Positions 1 to 10,991 of a stretch of DNA of 64,000 nucleotides are shown here, one piece after another. Location of the stretch: assembly GCF_018070565.1 (NCBI RefSeq), contig NZ_JAGPXL010000002.1, positions 186,001 through 250,000 of the forward strand. The letters are read 5' to 3'. The DNA is from Streptomyces sp. B93 (GTDB taxonomy: Bacteria > Actinomycetota > Actinomycetes > Streptomycetales > Streptomycetaceae). Position numbers and translations under genes: made by a program. The notes beneath the pieces were generated by a model. That model was not told the origin of the DNA, did no database searches, and saw only the letters and a program-made list of their open reading frames with translations. The first letter of the stretch is position 1. Every line of letters begins with the position of its first letter.

Positions 1-173
1 CGGCGGCGCCAGACGAGCGGCACGGTGGAGGCGAGCAGCAGTGTCCAGCCCAGCGCGTCGGGGGTGCGGGCGTCGCCGACGAACGCGGCGAGGAGCGCGC
101 TGACGGCGGCCAGGACGACGGCCAGTCCCGCGTCCCGCCGAAGGCCGGGGTCTCTTCCGGTGGTTGCCCGCAC
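1..173 (-). CDS. Sensor histidine kinase, N-terminal fragment (cut by window edge)
   Basis: Only the first 57 or so codons are inside the window. The GTG at 171-173 follows a GGAAG ribosome site. The translation has a short basic N-terminus, a hydrophobic helix (LAVVLAAVSALLAAFV) and then a second hydrophobic stretch ending in TVPLVWRRR. This is the usual start of the membrane sensor part of Streptomyces HisKA_3-type histidine kinases. It lies directly downstream of an MMPL transporter gene on the same strand, so it may belong to a two-component system that controls that transporter. The kinase call rests on the N-terminus alone; any small multi-pass membrane protein could start this way. Confidence 0.55.
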   Translation of the reverse strand, partial: MRATTGRDPGLRRDAGLAVVLAAVSALLAAFVGDARTPDALGWTLLLASTVPLVWRR

Positions 174-192
174 GGGTTCATCTTCCGGGAGG

Positions 193-223
193 AGGGTGCC
201 CCTCCGGCAGGGAGGGGCACCCT
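193..223 (-). terminator. Perfect 13-bp inverted repeat between MMPL gene and kinase gene
   Basis: The arms are AGGGTGCCCCTCC (193-205) and its exact complement (211-223), with a 5-nt loop. The repeat sits 7 nt after the MMPL stop codon and just before the ribosome site of the kinase gene. It has no U-tract, as is common in Streptomyces terminators. It probably ends or attenuates transcription from the transporter gene into the kinase gene. Confidence 0.7.
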
Positions 224-230
224 GGGGACG

Positions 231-2315
231 TCAGACCGGTTCGGGCTGCCGCTGCCGTGGTACCGGCTCGGTCTCCTTGGACAGTCGTCCGGGCCACCAC
301 ACCTTGCGCCGCAGCAGCACGCTCGCCGTGGTCACCAGGTAGGTGCGGACGAGGAAGGTGTCGAGGAGGACGCCGACCGCGATGACGAAGCCGAGTTCGA
401 CGAGCGCCACCAGTGGCAGTGTGGTGAGGACGGCGAAGGTGGCGGCGAGGACGACGCCCGCGGAGGCGATGACGCCGCCGGTGGTGCGCAGCGCGGTGAG
501 CGCGGCGGCGGCGGGTTCGGTGCCCGCGAGGGACTCCTCGCGCATGCGGTGCATCAGGAAGATGCCGTAGTCGACGCCGAGGGCGACGAGGAAGACGAAG
601 GAGAGCAGGCCGAGGCCGGGGTCGGTGCCGTCGAAGCCGAACAGGGGCCCGAAGACGAGGCCGCCGATGCCGAGGGCGGCGCCCCACACGGCGACGACGG
701 CGCCGAGCAGCAGCAGCGGGGCGACGAGGCTGCGCAGCAGTCCGACGAGGATGACGAAGACGGCGGCGAGCACCAGCGGAACGATGACCTTGCGGTCGCG
801 GGCCTCGCTGTCGGCGAGGTCGAGCTGCTGGGCGCTGGGCCCGCCGACGTAGGTGTCGCCGAGGTCGTCGAGTCCGGCGCGCAGGGCGTCGATGGTGCGG
901 GTCTCGGCCGGGGTCTCGGGGGCGGCGGTGGCGTAGACGGTGATCTCCGTCCAGCCCTGTCCGCTGCGTCCGGCGGCCGCTTCGGCGACCCCGTCGGTGG
1001 AGCGGATCCCGGCCAGGGCGGCGTCGGCGCGGCCGGTGGGCGCCATCACGGTGATGGGCTGGCTGCCGCGTTCGGGGTAGGCCTCGGCGAGGGTCTTCCC
1101 GGCGCTGATGGACTCGGGCCGGTCGGTGAAGGAGTCCTCCTGCTTGAGGCTGCCGGGCAGGTTGAGCACGCCGAGGGCGAGCGCGCCGAGCAGCAGGGCG
1201 CCGCCGGTGAGGACGGCGACGGGGCGGCGGGTGGCGGAGGTGCCCATGGCGGCGAACAGGGACCGGCGGGCCTTGGGCGTGCTGCCGAAGGCGGGGACCA
1301 TCGGCCAGAAGACCCGCCGTCCGAGCAGTACGAGTACGGCGGGCAGCAGTGTCGTCATCGCCACCAGTGCCGCGAGGACGCCGACCGTGCCGACGGGGCC
1401 CATGCCGCTGCTGCTGTTGAGGTCGGCGGCGAGCAGGCAGAGCAGTCCGGCGGCGACGGTGCCGGAGGAGGCGAGGATGGCCGGTCCGCAGCCGCGCAGG
1501 GCGGCCCGCATGGCGTCGTAGGGCCGTTCGTGGCGGCGTAGTTCCTCGCGGTAGCGGGAGATGAGCAGCAGGGCGTAGTCGGTGCCCGCGCCGAGGACGA
1601 GGACGGTCATGATGCCGCCGCTCTGGCCGGTGATGGTGACGTCGAGGAGTTCGTGCATGCCGTAGGCGGCGGCCATGGACAGGGAGGCGGCCGCGCCGGC
1701 GACGGCGAGCGGGACCAGCCACAGGAAGGGGCTGCGGTAGATGACGATCAGCAGCACGGTGACGACGCCGAGGGTGGCGAGCAGCAGGGTGCCGTCGATC
1801 GTCTCGAAGACCTTGCCCATGTCGGTCTGGAGGGCGCCCGGCCCGCCGACCTCGACGCCGAGTCCGCCGCCGCCCTCGGCTCTCTCGCGGACGTCGTCGA
1901 CGAAGGCGTCCCTGGCCTCTTCGTCCTGGCCGGGTTCGGTGGTGGAGACCGGGTACATGAGGGTGGTGCCGTCGGTGGACGGGATGCCCTGGGGTGTGCC
2001 GGTCAGTGCGTGGGTGTCGGCGATCTCGGCGAGCTGTGCGGCGGCGGTGTCGCGGTCGGCGTCGGTGAGTCCGCCGTCGCGGTGGTACACCAGCACCAGG
2101 TCGGTCGACTCGCCGCCGGGCAGCCGGTCCTGGACGCGGGCGACCTGGGTGGAGTCGGCGCTGTCGGGCAGGTAGTCGACGGCGCGGTTCTGCTGCACGT
2201 CGCTGAACTTCCCGGCGAGCGGTCCCGCGAGCACCAGCGCGGCGAGCCACAGGCCGAGCACCGCCCATGGCACCACGCGTCGTCGCCGGGTGCTTGTCGT
2301 GTTGCTGCCCCCCAT
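231..2315 (-). CDS. MMPL-family RND transporter
   Basis: This 694-residue protein has the MMPL/RND layout. An N-terminal membrane helix is followed by a large extracytoplasmic loop (about residues 35-170), a block of five to six helices containing GAGTDYALLLISRYREEL, a second loop, and a second helix block containing the matching LGVDYGIFLMHRMREE. The paired GxxxDY(A/G) motifs are the proton-relay signature of the family. MMPL proteins in actinomycetes export lipids or hydrophobic drugs; the substrate here cannot be read. A two-component kinase starts just downstream and a 22-bp palindrome lies about 118 bp upstream, so the gene may be inducible. Confidence 0.9.
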   Translation of the reverse strand: MGGSNTTSTRRRRVVPWAVLGLWLAALVLAGPLAGKFSDVQQNRAVDYLPDSADSTQVARVQDRLPGGESTDLVLVYHRDGGLTDADRDTAAAQLAEIADTHALTGTPQGIPSTDGTTLMYPVSTTEPGQDEEARDAFVDDVRERAEGGGGLGVEVGGPGALQTDMGKVFETIDGTLLLATLGVVTVLLIVIYRSPFLWLVPLAVAGAAASLSMAAAYGMHELLDVTITGQSGGIMTVLVLGAGTDYALLLISRYREELRRHERPYDAMRAALRGCGPAILASSGTVAAGLLCLLAADLNSSSGMGPVGTVGVLAALVAMTTLLPAVLVLLGRRVFWPMVPAFGSTPKARRSLFAAMGTSATRRPVAVLTGGALLLGALALGVLNLPGSLKQEDSFTDRPESISAGKTLAEAYPERGSQPITVMAPTGRADAALAGIRSTDGVAEAAAGRSGQGWTEITVYATAAPETPAETRTIDALRAGLDDLGDTYVGGPSAQQLDLADSEARDRKVIVPLVLAAVFVILVGLLRSLVAPLLLLGAVVAVWGAALGIGGLVFGPLFGFDGTDPGLGLLSFVFLVALGVDYGIFLMHRMREESLAGTEPAAAALTALRTTGGVIASAGVVLAATFAVLTTLPLVALVELGFVIAVGVLLDTFLVRTYLVTTASVLLRRKVWWPGRLSKETEPVPRQRQPEPV

Positions 2316-2432
2316 GGGATGGGCTCCGTCCGTTCGGCGTCTGGGTCGTGTCCAGACTCCCGGCGGGCGGGGGCGGATTCGTCGGGCGCGGGGGCGACTT
2401 CGCGGGTACGGCGAGGGGTGACAGGAGCGCCG

Positions 2433-2454
2433 CGGTACTCCCCGGGGAGTACCG
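2433..2454. promoter_or_regulatory. 22-bp perfect palindrome upstream of MMPL gene
   Basis: The half site is CGGTACTCCCC, followed directly by its complement with no spacer. With one mismatch the symmetry extends to 2427-2460. It lies between the stop of the TerB-like gene and the start of the MMPL gene. The lack of a loop and the exact symmetry fit a dimeric regulator operator. A rho-independent terminator for the TerB-like gene is the alternative. Confidence 0.5.
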
Positions 2455-2462
2455 GGGCGCTG

Positions 2463-3158
2463 CTACGAGGGTGTACCGGCCGCCGTCAGCAGGCGCTCCA
2501 CGTCGGCGGCGGTCAGGGTGAGCGCGGCGCCGACGGTGGCGAGGACCTCGCGTTCGGCGGGGGTGTAGGGGCCGTCGGCGAGGGCGATCCGGGCGCCCTG
2601 GAGCAGGATGGCCTCGCGTCCGCCGGGGGCGAGGTGCGGGGCGAGCGGGTCGAGGGCCTCGTGCAGCTCTATGGCGAGTCCGGGACCGCAGGGTTCCCCG
2701 AAGATGCGCCCGGTGTCGGCGGCGAGCGCCTCGACGAGGGCGTTGAGCTGTTCCTCGGTGCAGTCCTGGAAGCCCGCGGCTCGGACCGCGCCCGCGGCGG
2801 CCGACAGGGACGTACGGGTGCGGGTGCTGCCCGCGGCGAGGACCGCGAGGGCGACGGTGTGCACGGCGTCGCGGAGCATCGCGGAGAAGCGGCTGGTGGT
2901 GGGGTGGTCGAGGACGTCGGTGCCGTAGTGGCGGGCGCAGGCGGCGCACTCGACGACGGGTCCCGCCTCGCCGCGCGGCAGCACGGGCACGCCGAGCAGG
3001 GTGAAGCGGCGGTGTCCGGTCAGCCGCTGGTAGTTGCGGTCGCCCCCGCAGCCGGGGCAGAAGAACTGTCCGTCGCCGACGGGCGTCCAGGCGATGCGGG
3101 TGCCCAGGATGCGCGCGAAACGACGGGCATGGCCGTTTTGTCCCCGTTCTGGCAGCAC
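2463..3158 (-). CDS. TerB-like domain protein with N-terminal zinc ribbon
   Basis: The 231-residue protein has a CPGCGG pair near residue 36 and a CAACARHYG pair near residue 73, which together look like a zinc ribbon. An all-helical C-terminal domain (about residues 90-230) follows, with the ALADGPYTPAEREVL segment typical of TerB-like tellurite-resistance proteins, where acidic residues bind metal. The GTG at 3158 is preferred because GGAGG lies 9 nt upstream; a start 22 codons earlier lacks a ribosome site. The function in Streptomyces is unknown. The family call is good; a role in tellurite resistance should not be assumed. Confidence 0.75.
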   Translation of the reverse strand: MLPERGQNGHARRFARILGTRIAWTPVGDGQFFCPGCGGDRNYQRLTGHRRFTLLGVPVLPRGEAGPVVECAACARHYGTDVLDHPTTSRFSAMLRDAVHTVALAVLAAGSTRTRTSLSAAAGAVRAAGFQDCTEEQLNALVEALAADTGRIFGEPCGPGLAIELHEALDPLAPHLAPGGREAILLQGARIALADGPYTPAEREVLATVGAALTLTAADVERLLTAAGTPS

Positions 3159-3292
3159 GTCGCAGCACCTCCGTAACCCCGCGGCAACATCGCCGCGCTG
3201 GCGTGATGTTAGCCACATACGCAAGGCCCAGTCAGTACCCCGGACGAGACCTCTCCGTGACCTGGAGGGAGGAATGGCCGACGGACGACGGT

Positions 3293-3323
3293 GTCCCGCC
3301 CGCCGTCAACCGGCGGACGGGAC
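3293..3323 (-). terminator. leuA terminator hairpin
   Basis: GTCCCGCCCGCCG pairs with CGGCGGACGGGAC around a TCAAC loop, with one mismatch. It lies 24 nt beyond the leuA stop codon. Confidence 0.7.
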
Positions 3324-3347
3324 CCTGAACGCCCCGGTCAGAAGGGG

Positions 3348-5206
<1,859 letters not shown>

Positions 5207-5216
5207 GATGCGTAGC

Positions 5217-5222
5217 ATGTTA
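5217..5222 (-). promoter_or_regulatory. Candidate -10 box of the leuA leader
   Basis: TAACAT lies 10 nt before the leader-peptide ATG. No convincing -35 hexamer is visible. Confidence 0.35.
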
Positions 5223-5277
5223 GCCGAGCCGGTCCGAATCACGGGGTCACGTTCCAGTATGCGGGACCACGACGGGC

Positions 5278-5328
5278 TCATAGGGGCGCGGGGAACCGCG
5301 CGATCAACCACACTCAACCCGCACGCGA
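5278..5328. repeat. Dispersed Streptomyces intergenic repeat, copy 1
   Basis: The core AGGGGCGCGGGGAACCGCGC is followed by GATCAACCACA and an ACCCGCA segment. The same order of blocks recurs at 34224-34273 and, in a longer form and inverted, at 18061-18137. Here it lies between the divergent leuA leader and the M4 protease gene. Confidence 0.6.
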
Positions 5329-5427
5329 TAACACAGAGCAACCACCCCGGCCGCACACACCCCCATATTTCACCAATCATGGTGACCCCTAGTGACAGCG
5401 CGTACACGCAGTGCCATCGTGCCGCAC

Positions 5428-6498
5428 ATGACGACAAACGGGGGCCGCAGGCCCGTCTTCTGCACCATCGTCCCGCCCCACGTCCTCGACAGGCTCGCCC
5501 AGGCCGAGGACCCCGCGCTCGCCGGACCCGCCCGCCGCACGCTGCAACGCGACGCCTTCGAGCGCACCCAGCGCCGCCTGACCACCGTGCTGGGCGCCCG
5601 CGCGGTCACCGCCGCCCCGGAGGCGGAACCCGGACGGCCGAAGCGCACGGTCTACGACGCCCAGCACCGGACCGCCCTGCCCGGCAGGAAGGTCCGCGGC
5701 GAGGGCGACACCCCCGGCAAGGACGCCACCGTCAACCGCGCCTTCGCGGGCCTCGGCGCCACCTTCGAGCTGCTGCTGACGGCGTACGGACGCGACTCGA
5801 TCGACGGCGCGGGCCTGCCGCTGGACGCGACCGTGCACTACGACGAGGACTACAACAACGCCTTCTGGAACGGCGAGCAGATGGTGTTCGGCGACGGGGA
5901 CGGGGAGATCTTCCTCGACTTCACCATCGCCATCGACGTCATCGGCCACGAACTGGCACACGGCCTCACCCAGTACACGGCCAACCTCACCTACTTCGGG
6001 CAGCCGGGCGCGCTCAACGAGTCGATGTCGGATGTCTTCGGCGCGCTGATCAAGCAGTACACGCTCGGCCAGAGCGCGGCCGACGCCGACTGGCTGATCG
6101 GCGCCGGGCTGCTCGCCCCGCGCGTCACCGGGGAGGCGCTGCGCTCGATGAAGGCCCCGGGCACGGCGTACGACGACGACGTCCTCGGCAAGGACCCGCA
6201 GCCCGCGACGATGGACGACTATGTGCGCACCGGCCGCGACAACGGCGGCGTCCACATCAACTCCGGCATCCCCAACCACGCCTTCTACCTCACGGCCACG
6301 TCCCTCGGCGGGAACGCCTGGGAGCGGGCGGGGCAGCTCTGGTACGACGTGCTGACCGGCGGGGAACTGAAGGAGGACGCCGACTTCGCGGAGTTCGCCG
6401 CGCTGACCGTCCGGGCGGCCCGGGACCGGTACGGCGCCGGGGACGAGCTGGACGCGGTCACCAAGGCGTGGGAGCAGGTCGGGGTGCCAACGCGGTGA
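5428..6498 (+). CDS. Protealysin-like M4 family metalloprotease
   Basis: This 356-residue protein is a thermolysin-fold (M4) zinc protease. The zinc site is HELAH at residues 174-178, with the catalytic Glu175 and the third ligand Glu198 in NESMSD, spaced as in thermolysin. The C-terminal domain carries the active-site His in GGVHINSGIPNHAFY. There is no signal peptide. The N-terminus has FCTIVPPHVLDRLA (about residues 11-24), which matches the short propeptide motif of protealysin-type precursors, so the enzyme probably matures without classical secretion. The ATG at 5428 is chosen because it starts this propeptide; a GTG 12 codons earlier is possible. A probable specific inhibitor is encoded 21 bp downstream. 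Confidence 0.88.
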   Translation: MTTNGGRRPVFCTIVPPHVLDRLAQAEDPALAGPARRTLQRDAFERTQRRLTTVLGARAVTAAPEAEPGRPKRTVYDAQHRTALPGRKVRGEGDTPGKDATVNRAFAGLGATFELLLTAYGRDSIDGAGLPLDATVHYDEDYNNAFWNGEQMVFGDGDGEIFLDFTIAIDVIGHELAHGLTQYTANLTYFGQPGALNESMSDVFGALIKQYTLGQSAADADWLIGAGLLAPRVTGEALRSMKAPGTAYDDDVLGKDPQPATMDDYVRTGRDNGGVHINSGIPNHAFYLTATSLGGNAWERAGQLWYDVLTGGELKEDADFAEFAALTVRAARDRYGAGDELDAVTKAWEQVGVPTR

Positions 6499-6519
6499 AT
6501 CCGTACTAGACACGGTGCC

Positions 6520-6786
6520 ATGCGTATTCAGGTACGGCGTACGGGAGGGTTCGCGGGCATCGAGCGCCATGCCGAGGTGAACACCTCGGGACGGCCCGAC
6601 GCGGCGGAGTGGCAGGCCCTGGCCGAGCGGGCGGTGGCCTCCGGCCGGGGGACACCACCCGTCGGGGTGCCGGACGGGTTCAGCTACCAGATCACGGTGG
6701 ACGGCCGGACGGTGTACTGCGCGGACCCGCGGCTGACGGACGAGCAGCGGCAGCTGATCAGCCGGGTGCTGAAGGAAGGGGCGTAA
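6520..6786 (+). CDS. Emfourin-like M4 protease inhibitor
   Basis: The 88-residue protein starts MRIQVRRTGGFAGIERHAEV, has a central helix-like segment (DAAEWQALAERAV) and ends with FSYQITVDGRTVYCADPRL and a helix. This pattern matches emfourin, the small cytoplasmic inhibitor first described beside protealysin in Serratia. The gene begins 21 bp after the M4 protease stop codon on the same strand, so the two form a protease-inhibitor operon. The family call is from memory of the domain pattern; the context makes it strong. Confidence 0.78.
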   Translation: MRIQVRRTGGFAGIERHAEVNTSGRPDAAEWQALAERAVASGRGTPPVGVPDGFSYQITVDGRTVYCADPRLTDEQRQLISRVLKEGA

Positions 6787-6836
6787 CCGCCTTCGGGGGT
6801 TGCGGAGCTGACCGGGCGGCCGGATGATCCGGGGTC

Positions 6837-8147
6837 ATGGTCGCCTCACCGCACCCCCCGATGCCCCGCTTTCCCCCGGACTTCCTGTGGGGCGTGTCCA
6901 CCTCGGCCCACCAGATCGAGGGCGCGGCGGACCTGCGCGAGCCCTCCGTGTGGGACACCTTCACGGCCGAGCCCGGCCGGGTGAGGGACGGCTCCACGGC
7001 GGCGGTGGCCTGCGACCACTATCACCGGCGCGGCGAGGACGTGGCACTGCTGGCCGGCCTCGGGGTGGACGCGTACCGCTTCTCGGTGTCCTGGCCGCGG
7101 GTGCTGCGCGGCGGTCTGGACTTCTACGACGCGCTGGTGGACGAACTCTGCGCGGCGGGCGTCCGTCCCGTGCCCACCCTCTTCCACTGGGACCTGCCCG
7201 AAGGGTTCGACTGGCTGGAACGGGACACCGCGCACCGGTTCGCCGAGTACGTGGAGCGGGTGGCGGAGCGGCTCGGTGACCGGGTGGCGAAGTGGATCAC
7301 CCTGAACGAGCCCGCCGAGCACACTCTGCTGGGCCACGCCCTGGGCACCCACGCGCCCGGCCGGCGGCTCCTCTTCGACGCCCTGCCGGTCGCCCACCAC
7401 CAGCTCCTCGCCCACGGTCTCGCGGTACGGGCGCTGCGGGCGACGGGCGCGACGGACGTCGGGATCGCCAACTCGCACGGTCCGGCGTGGGCGGCGTCGG
7501 CCGAGGACGCGGACGTGACGGCGGCGGACTTCTACGACGTCCTGCTGAACCGGCTGTTCGCGGAGCCCGTGCTGCTGGGCGAGTACCCGGCGGGGCTCGG
7601 GGAGCTGATGCCGGGCGACGTGGGCGCGGACCTGAAGGTGATCGCGGAGCCGGTCGACTGGTACGGGATCAACTACTACGCGCCGACGCTGGTGGGCGCC
7701 CCGCAGGGCACGGAGATCGACTTCGGTGGTGTGCGGATGCCCGCCGAGCTGCCGTTCTCGGTGCGCCGGATCGAGGGCGTGCCGACGACGGACTTCGGCT
7801 GGCCGGTGGTGCCCGAGGCGCTGACCGAGCTGCTGACGGCCTTCCGGGACCGCTACGGCGACCGGCTGCCGCCGATCGTGATCACCGAGAACGGCTGCTC
7901 CTACCAGGGCGTCGACGACCAGGCCCGGATCGCCTTCCACGACGCCCACCTCCGGGCGCTGCACGCGGCGCTGGCGGCGGGCGTCGCCGTGCACGGCTAC
8001 TTCGTGTGGTCGCTGCTGGACAACTTCGAGTGGGCGGAGGGCTACACCCAGCGGTTCGGGCTGGTGCACGTCGACTTCGAGACACTGACGCGCACCCCGA
8101 AGGCGTCCTACCGCTGGTTCCGGGAGCTGCTGCGGGAGCAGCGCTGA
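6837..8147 (+). CDS. GH1 family beta-glucosidase
   Basis: This 436-residue glycoside hydrolase family 1 enzyme probably splits beta-glucosides or related disaccharides in the cytoplasm. It starts with the GH1 signature FPPDFLWGVSTSAHQIEGA. The acid-base Glu158 is in WITLNEP and the nucleophile Glu351 is in IVITENG; the substrate pocket motif WSLLDNFEWAEGY is near residues 385-400. No signal peptide is seen. The loop after SWPRV is about eight to ten residues shorter than in typical GH1 enzymes (SWPRVLRGGLDFYD), which may alter the cleft entrance. The start may be ATG 6837 or ATG 6861; neither has a strong ribosome site. It converges on era with only 10 bp between them. Confidence 0.92.
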   Translation: MVASPHPPMPRFPPDFLWGVSTSAHQIEGAADLREPSVWDTFTAEPGRVRDGSTAAVACDHYHRRGEDVALLAGLGVDAYRFSVSWPRVLRGGLDFYDALVDELCAAGVRPVPTLFHWDLPEGFDWLERDTAHRFAEYVERVAERLGDRVAKWITLNEPAEHTLLGHALGTHAPGRRLLFDALPVAHHQLLAHGLAVRALRATGATDVGIANSHGPAWAASAEDADVTAADFYDVLLNRLFAEPVLLGEYPAGLGELMPGDVGADLKVIAEPVDWYGINYYAPTLVGAPQGTEIDFGGVRMPAELPFSVRRIEGVPTTDFGWPVVPEALTELLTAFRDRYGDRLPPIVITENGCSYQGVDDQARIAFHDAHLRALHAALAAGVAVHGYFVWSLLDNFEWAEGYTQRFGLVHVDFETLTRTPKASYRWFRELLREQR

Positions 8148-8157
8148 GCCGTCCGGC

Positions 8158-9575
<1,418 letters not shown>

Positions 9576-9605
9576 CGGGCCGGACCGCGCTCACCCTCGC
9601 GCGGG

Positions 9606-10079
9606 TCAGTCGAAGACGAACGGGCCCGGGGCCTGTGGTGCGGTCGCCGTGCAGGTGATCGCGATGCCGAAGACCGTCATCCGCAGTGTGCCGCCGTACG
9701 CCTCCAGGCTGTCGCCGGGGGCGACGGTGCCGGAGAGCGGGCCGACGGTGACCGGGTCCCCGGCGGCCATGGCCGGGTTCTCGGTGCCCGTGAAGGCGGT
9801 GCTGCCGCCGGTCCCGCCCACCAGGGTGAGCGTGGACGTGATGGAGTCCTCGCCGAGCGCGAGCGGCGCGGTGATCGCGTCGGCGGTGAGGGTCAGGGTG
9901 GCGGCGGTGCCGTCCTGGGTGGCCGTGAGGGTGGCCGCGCCACCGCCGAAGACGCCGCAGTCGGCGGTGATCGTCGCCGTGTCGGGGGTGACCGCGGCGG
10001 CGGGTGCGAGGGCGAGTCCGCAGGCCGCGAGGGTCGCCGCCGTGAGTACCGCACCTGTTCGTAAGCGCTTGCCCGTCAT
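9606..10079 (-). CDS. Secreted protein of unknown function
   Basis: The 157-residue protein has a clear Sec signal peptide: a basic start (MTGKRLRTG), a hydrophobic core and an APAAA-type cleavage region near residue 29. The mature part is rich in Thr, Ala and Gly with repeated TLT and TAT blocks and only two Cys residues (in ADCG and ITCTA), which could form one disulfide. This suggests a small beta-rich extracellular protein. GGGAG lies 7 nt before the ATG. I do not recognise the family. It sits with the PII gene as an apparent insertion in the conserved era operon. Confidence 0.75.
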   Translation of the reverse strand: MTGKRLRTGAVLTAATLAACGLALAPAAAVTPDTATITADCGVFGGGAATLTATQDGTAATLTLTADAITAPLALGEDSITSTLTLVGGTGGSTAFTGTENPAMAAGDPVTVGPLSGTVAPGDSLEAYGGTLRMTVFGIAITCTATAPQAPGPFVFD

Positions 10080-10257
10080 GGGTTCGGGCTCCCTTCACCT
10101 GTGGGGGGAATGGCTCGGCAGGTGGGTGCGGTCACACTGCGTACGAGCCGGGTCCGACGGTCCCCTTCGGAACCGTCGGTTCCATTCATGCGCGGGAGAC
10201 GGGCGACGGCAAGGATGAAATCCGGACTACCGCGGGGCCCCGGTCCCGTGCGCGCCC

Positions 10258-10611
10258 TCAGCCCGCGGCGACCGTCTCCCGTACCGCCCCGTCCGGACCC
10301 GCCACCAGCACCGGTGTCCCGGCCCCGCCCAGGTCCCGCACGGCCGCCAGGTCGGCCGCCGAGGCCGCCTCGGCCTCCGTCACCACCGCCGCCGCCTCCA
10401 GCGACTTCGCGCCGGACGCCACCGCCATCGCCACCGCCGTCTGGAGGGCGCTGAGCTTCAGCGAGTCCAGGGCGACGGTCCCGGCGACATACGTGCGCCC
10501 GGTCTCGTCGCGTACGGCGGCGCCCTCGGGGACGCCGTTGCGGGCCCGCGCGGAACGGGCCAGGGTGACGATCTTGCGGTCCTCGGGGTCAAGCGCGCTG
10601 CTGTCGGTCAT
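10258..10611 (-). CDS. Cytidine-deaminase-like protein without zinc ligands
   Basis: The 117-residue protein matches the cytidine-deaminase-like protein conserved next to era in actinobacteria. The usual catalytic motifs (C/H-A-E and P-C-x-x-C) are absent, and the protein contains no Cys and no His at all. The segment that should carry the HAE motif reads LDSLKLSALQTAVA. It therefore cannot bind zinc in the usual way and is probably a structural or ligand-binding relative. TATGCT lies 6 nt before the ATG and no ribosome site is present, so the mRNA may be leaderless. Confidence 0.75.
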   Translation of the reverse strand: MTDSSALDPEDRKIVTLARSARARNGVPEGAAVRDETGRTYVAGTVALDSLKLSALQTAVAMAVASGAKSLEAAAVVTEAEAASAADLAAVRDLGGAGTPVLVAGPDGAVRETVAAG

Positions 10612-10617
10612 GACCTG

Positions 10618-10623
10618 AGCATA
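10618..10623 (-). promoter_or_regulatory. Candidate -10 box, cytidine-deaminase-like gene
   Basis: TATGCT lies 6 nt before the ATG on the minus strand. Confidence 0.4.
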
Positions 10624-10631
10624 CGTAAGCG

Positions 10632-10991
10632 TCAGGGGCGGTCCAGGCGCAGGCGGTCCGCTCTGGGCAGACCGGCGACCACCAGGTCGTAGGAGTCCTC
10701 GATCAGCTCCCGCAGCAGGCGGTCCGGGAGGGCGCCGTCGGCGGTGACCGTGTTCCAGTGCCGCTTGTTCATGTGGTAGCCGGGGACGACCAGGCTCTCG
10801 TGGTCGGCGCGCAGCCGGACCGCGTCCTCCGGGTCGCACTTGAGGTTGACGGTCAGGGGCCGCGCGCCCAGGTCGGTGAGGGCGAAGATCTTGCCGCACA
10901 CCTTGAACACCGAGGTGTCGGGGTTGAAGGGGAAGTCCTCCACCGCCGCGTTGAACGACAGGCAGAAGGCGCGCAGTTGCTGGGGGGTCAT
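10632..10991 (-). CDS. MmcQ/YjbR family protein
   Basis: The 119-residue protein has the family's marks: FPFNPDTSVFKVCGKIFAL near the start, VNLKCDPEDA in the middle and the conserved PGYHMNKRHWNTV near residue 75. YjbR-type proteins adopt a CyaY-like fold and are usually annotated as DNA-binding, though their role is not well known. Its ATG overlaps the stop codon of the CNNM gene (ATGA), so the two are translationally coupled within the phoH-ybeY-CNNM operon. Confidence 0.88.
   Translation of the reverse strand: MTPQQLRAFCLSFNAAVEDFPFNPDTSVFKVCGKIFALTDLGARPLTVNLKCDPEDAVRLRADHESLVVPGYHMNKRHWNTVTADGALPDRLLRELIEDSYDLVVAGLPRADRLRLDRP

Noticed and set aside
178..3216. A very long open frame (about 1000 codons) on the minus strand
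   Set aside because: It runs out of phase across the MMPL and TerB-like genes, and its translation is almost pure Arg/Pro/Ala, typical of a wrong frame in very high GC DNA.
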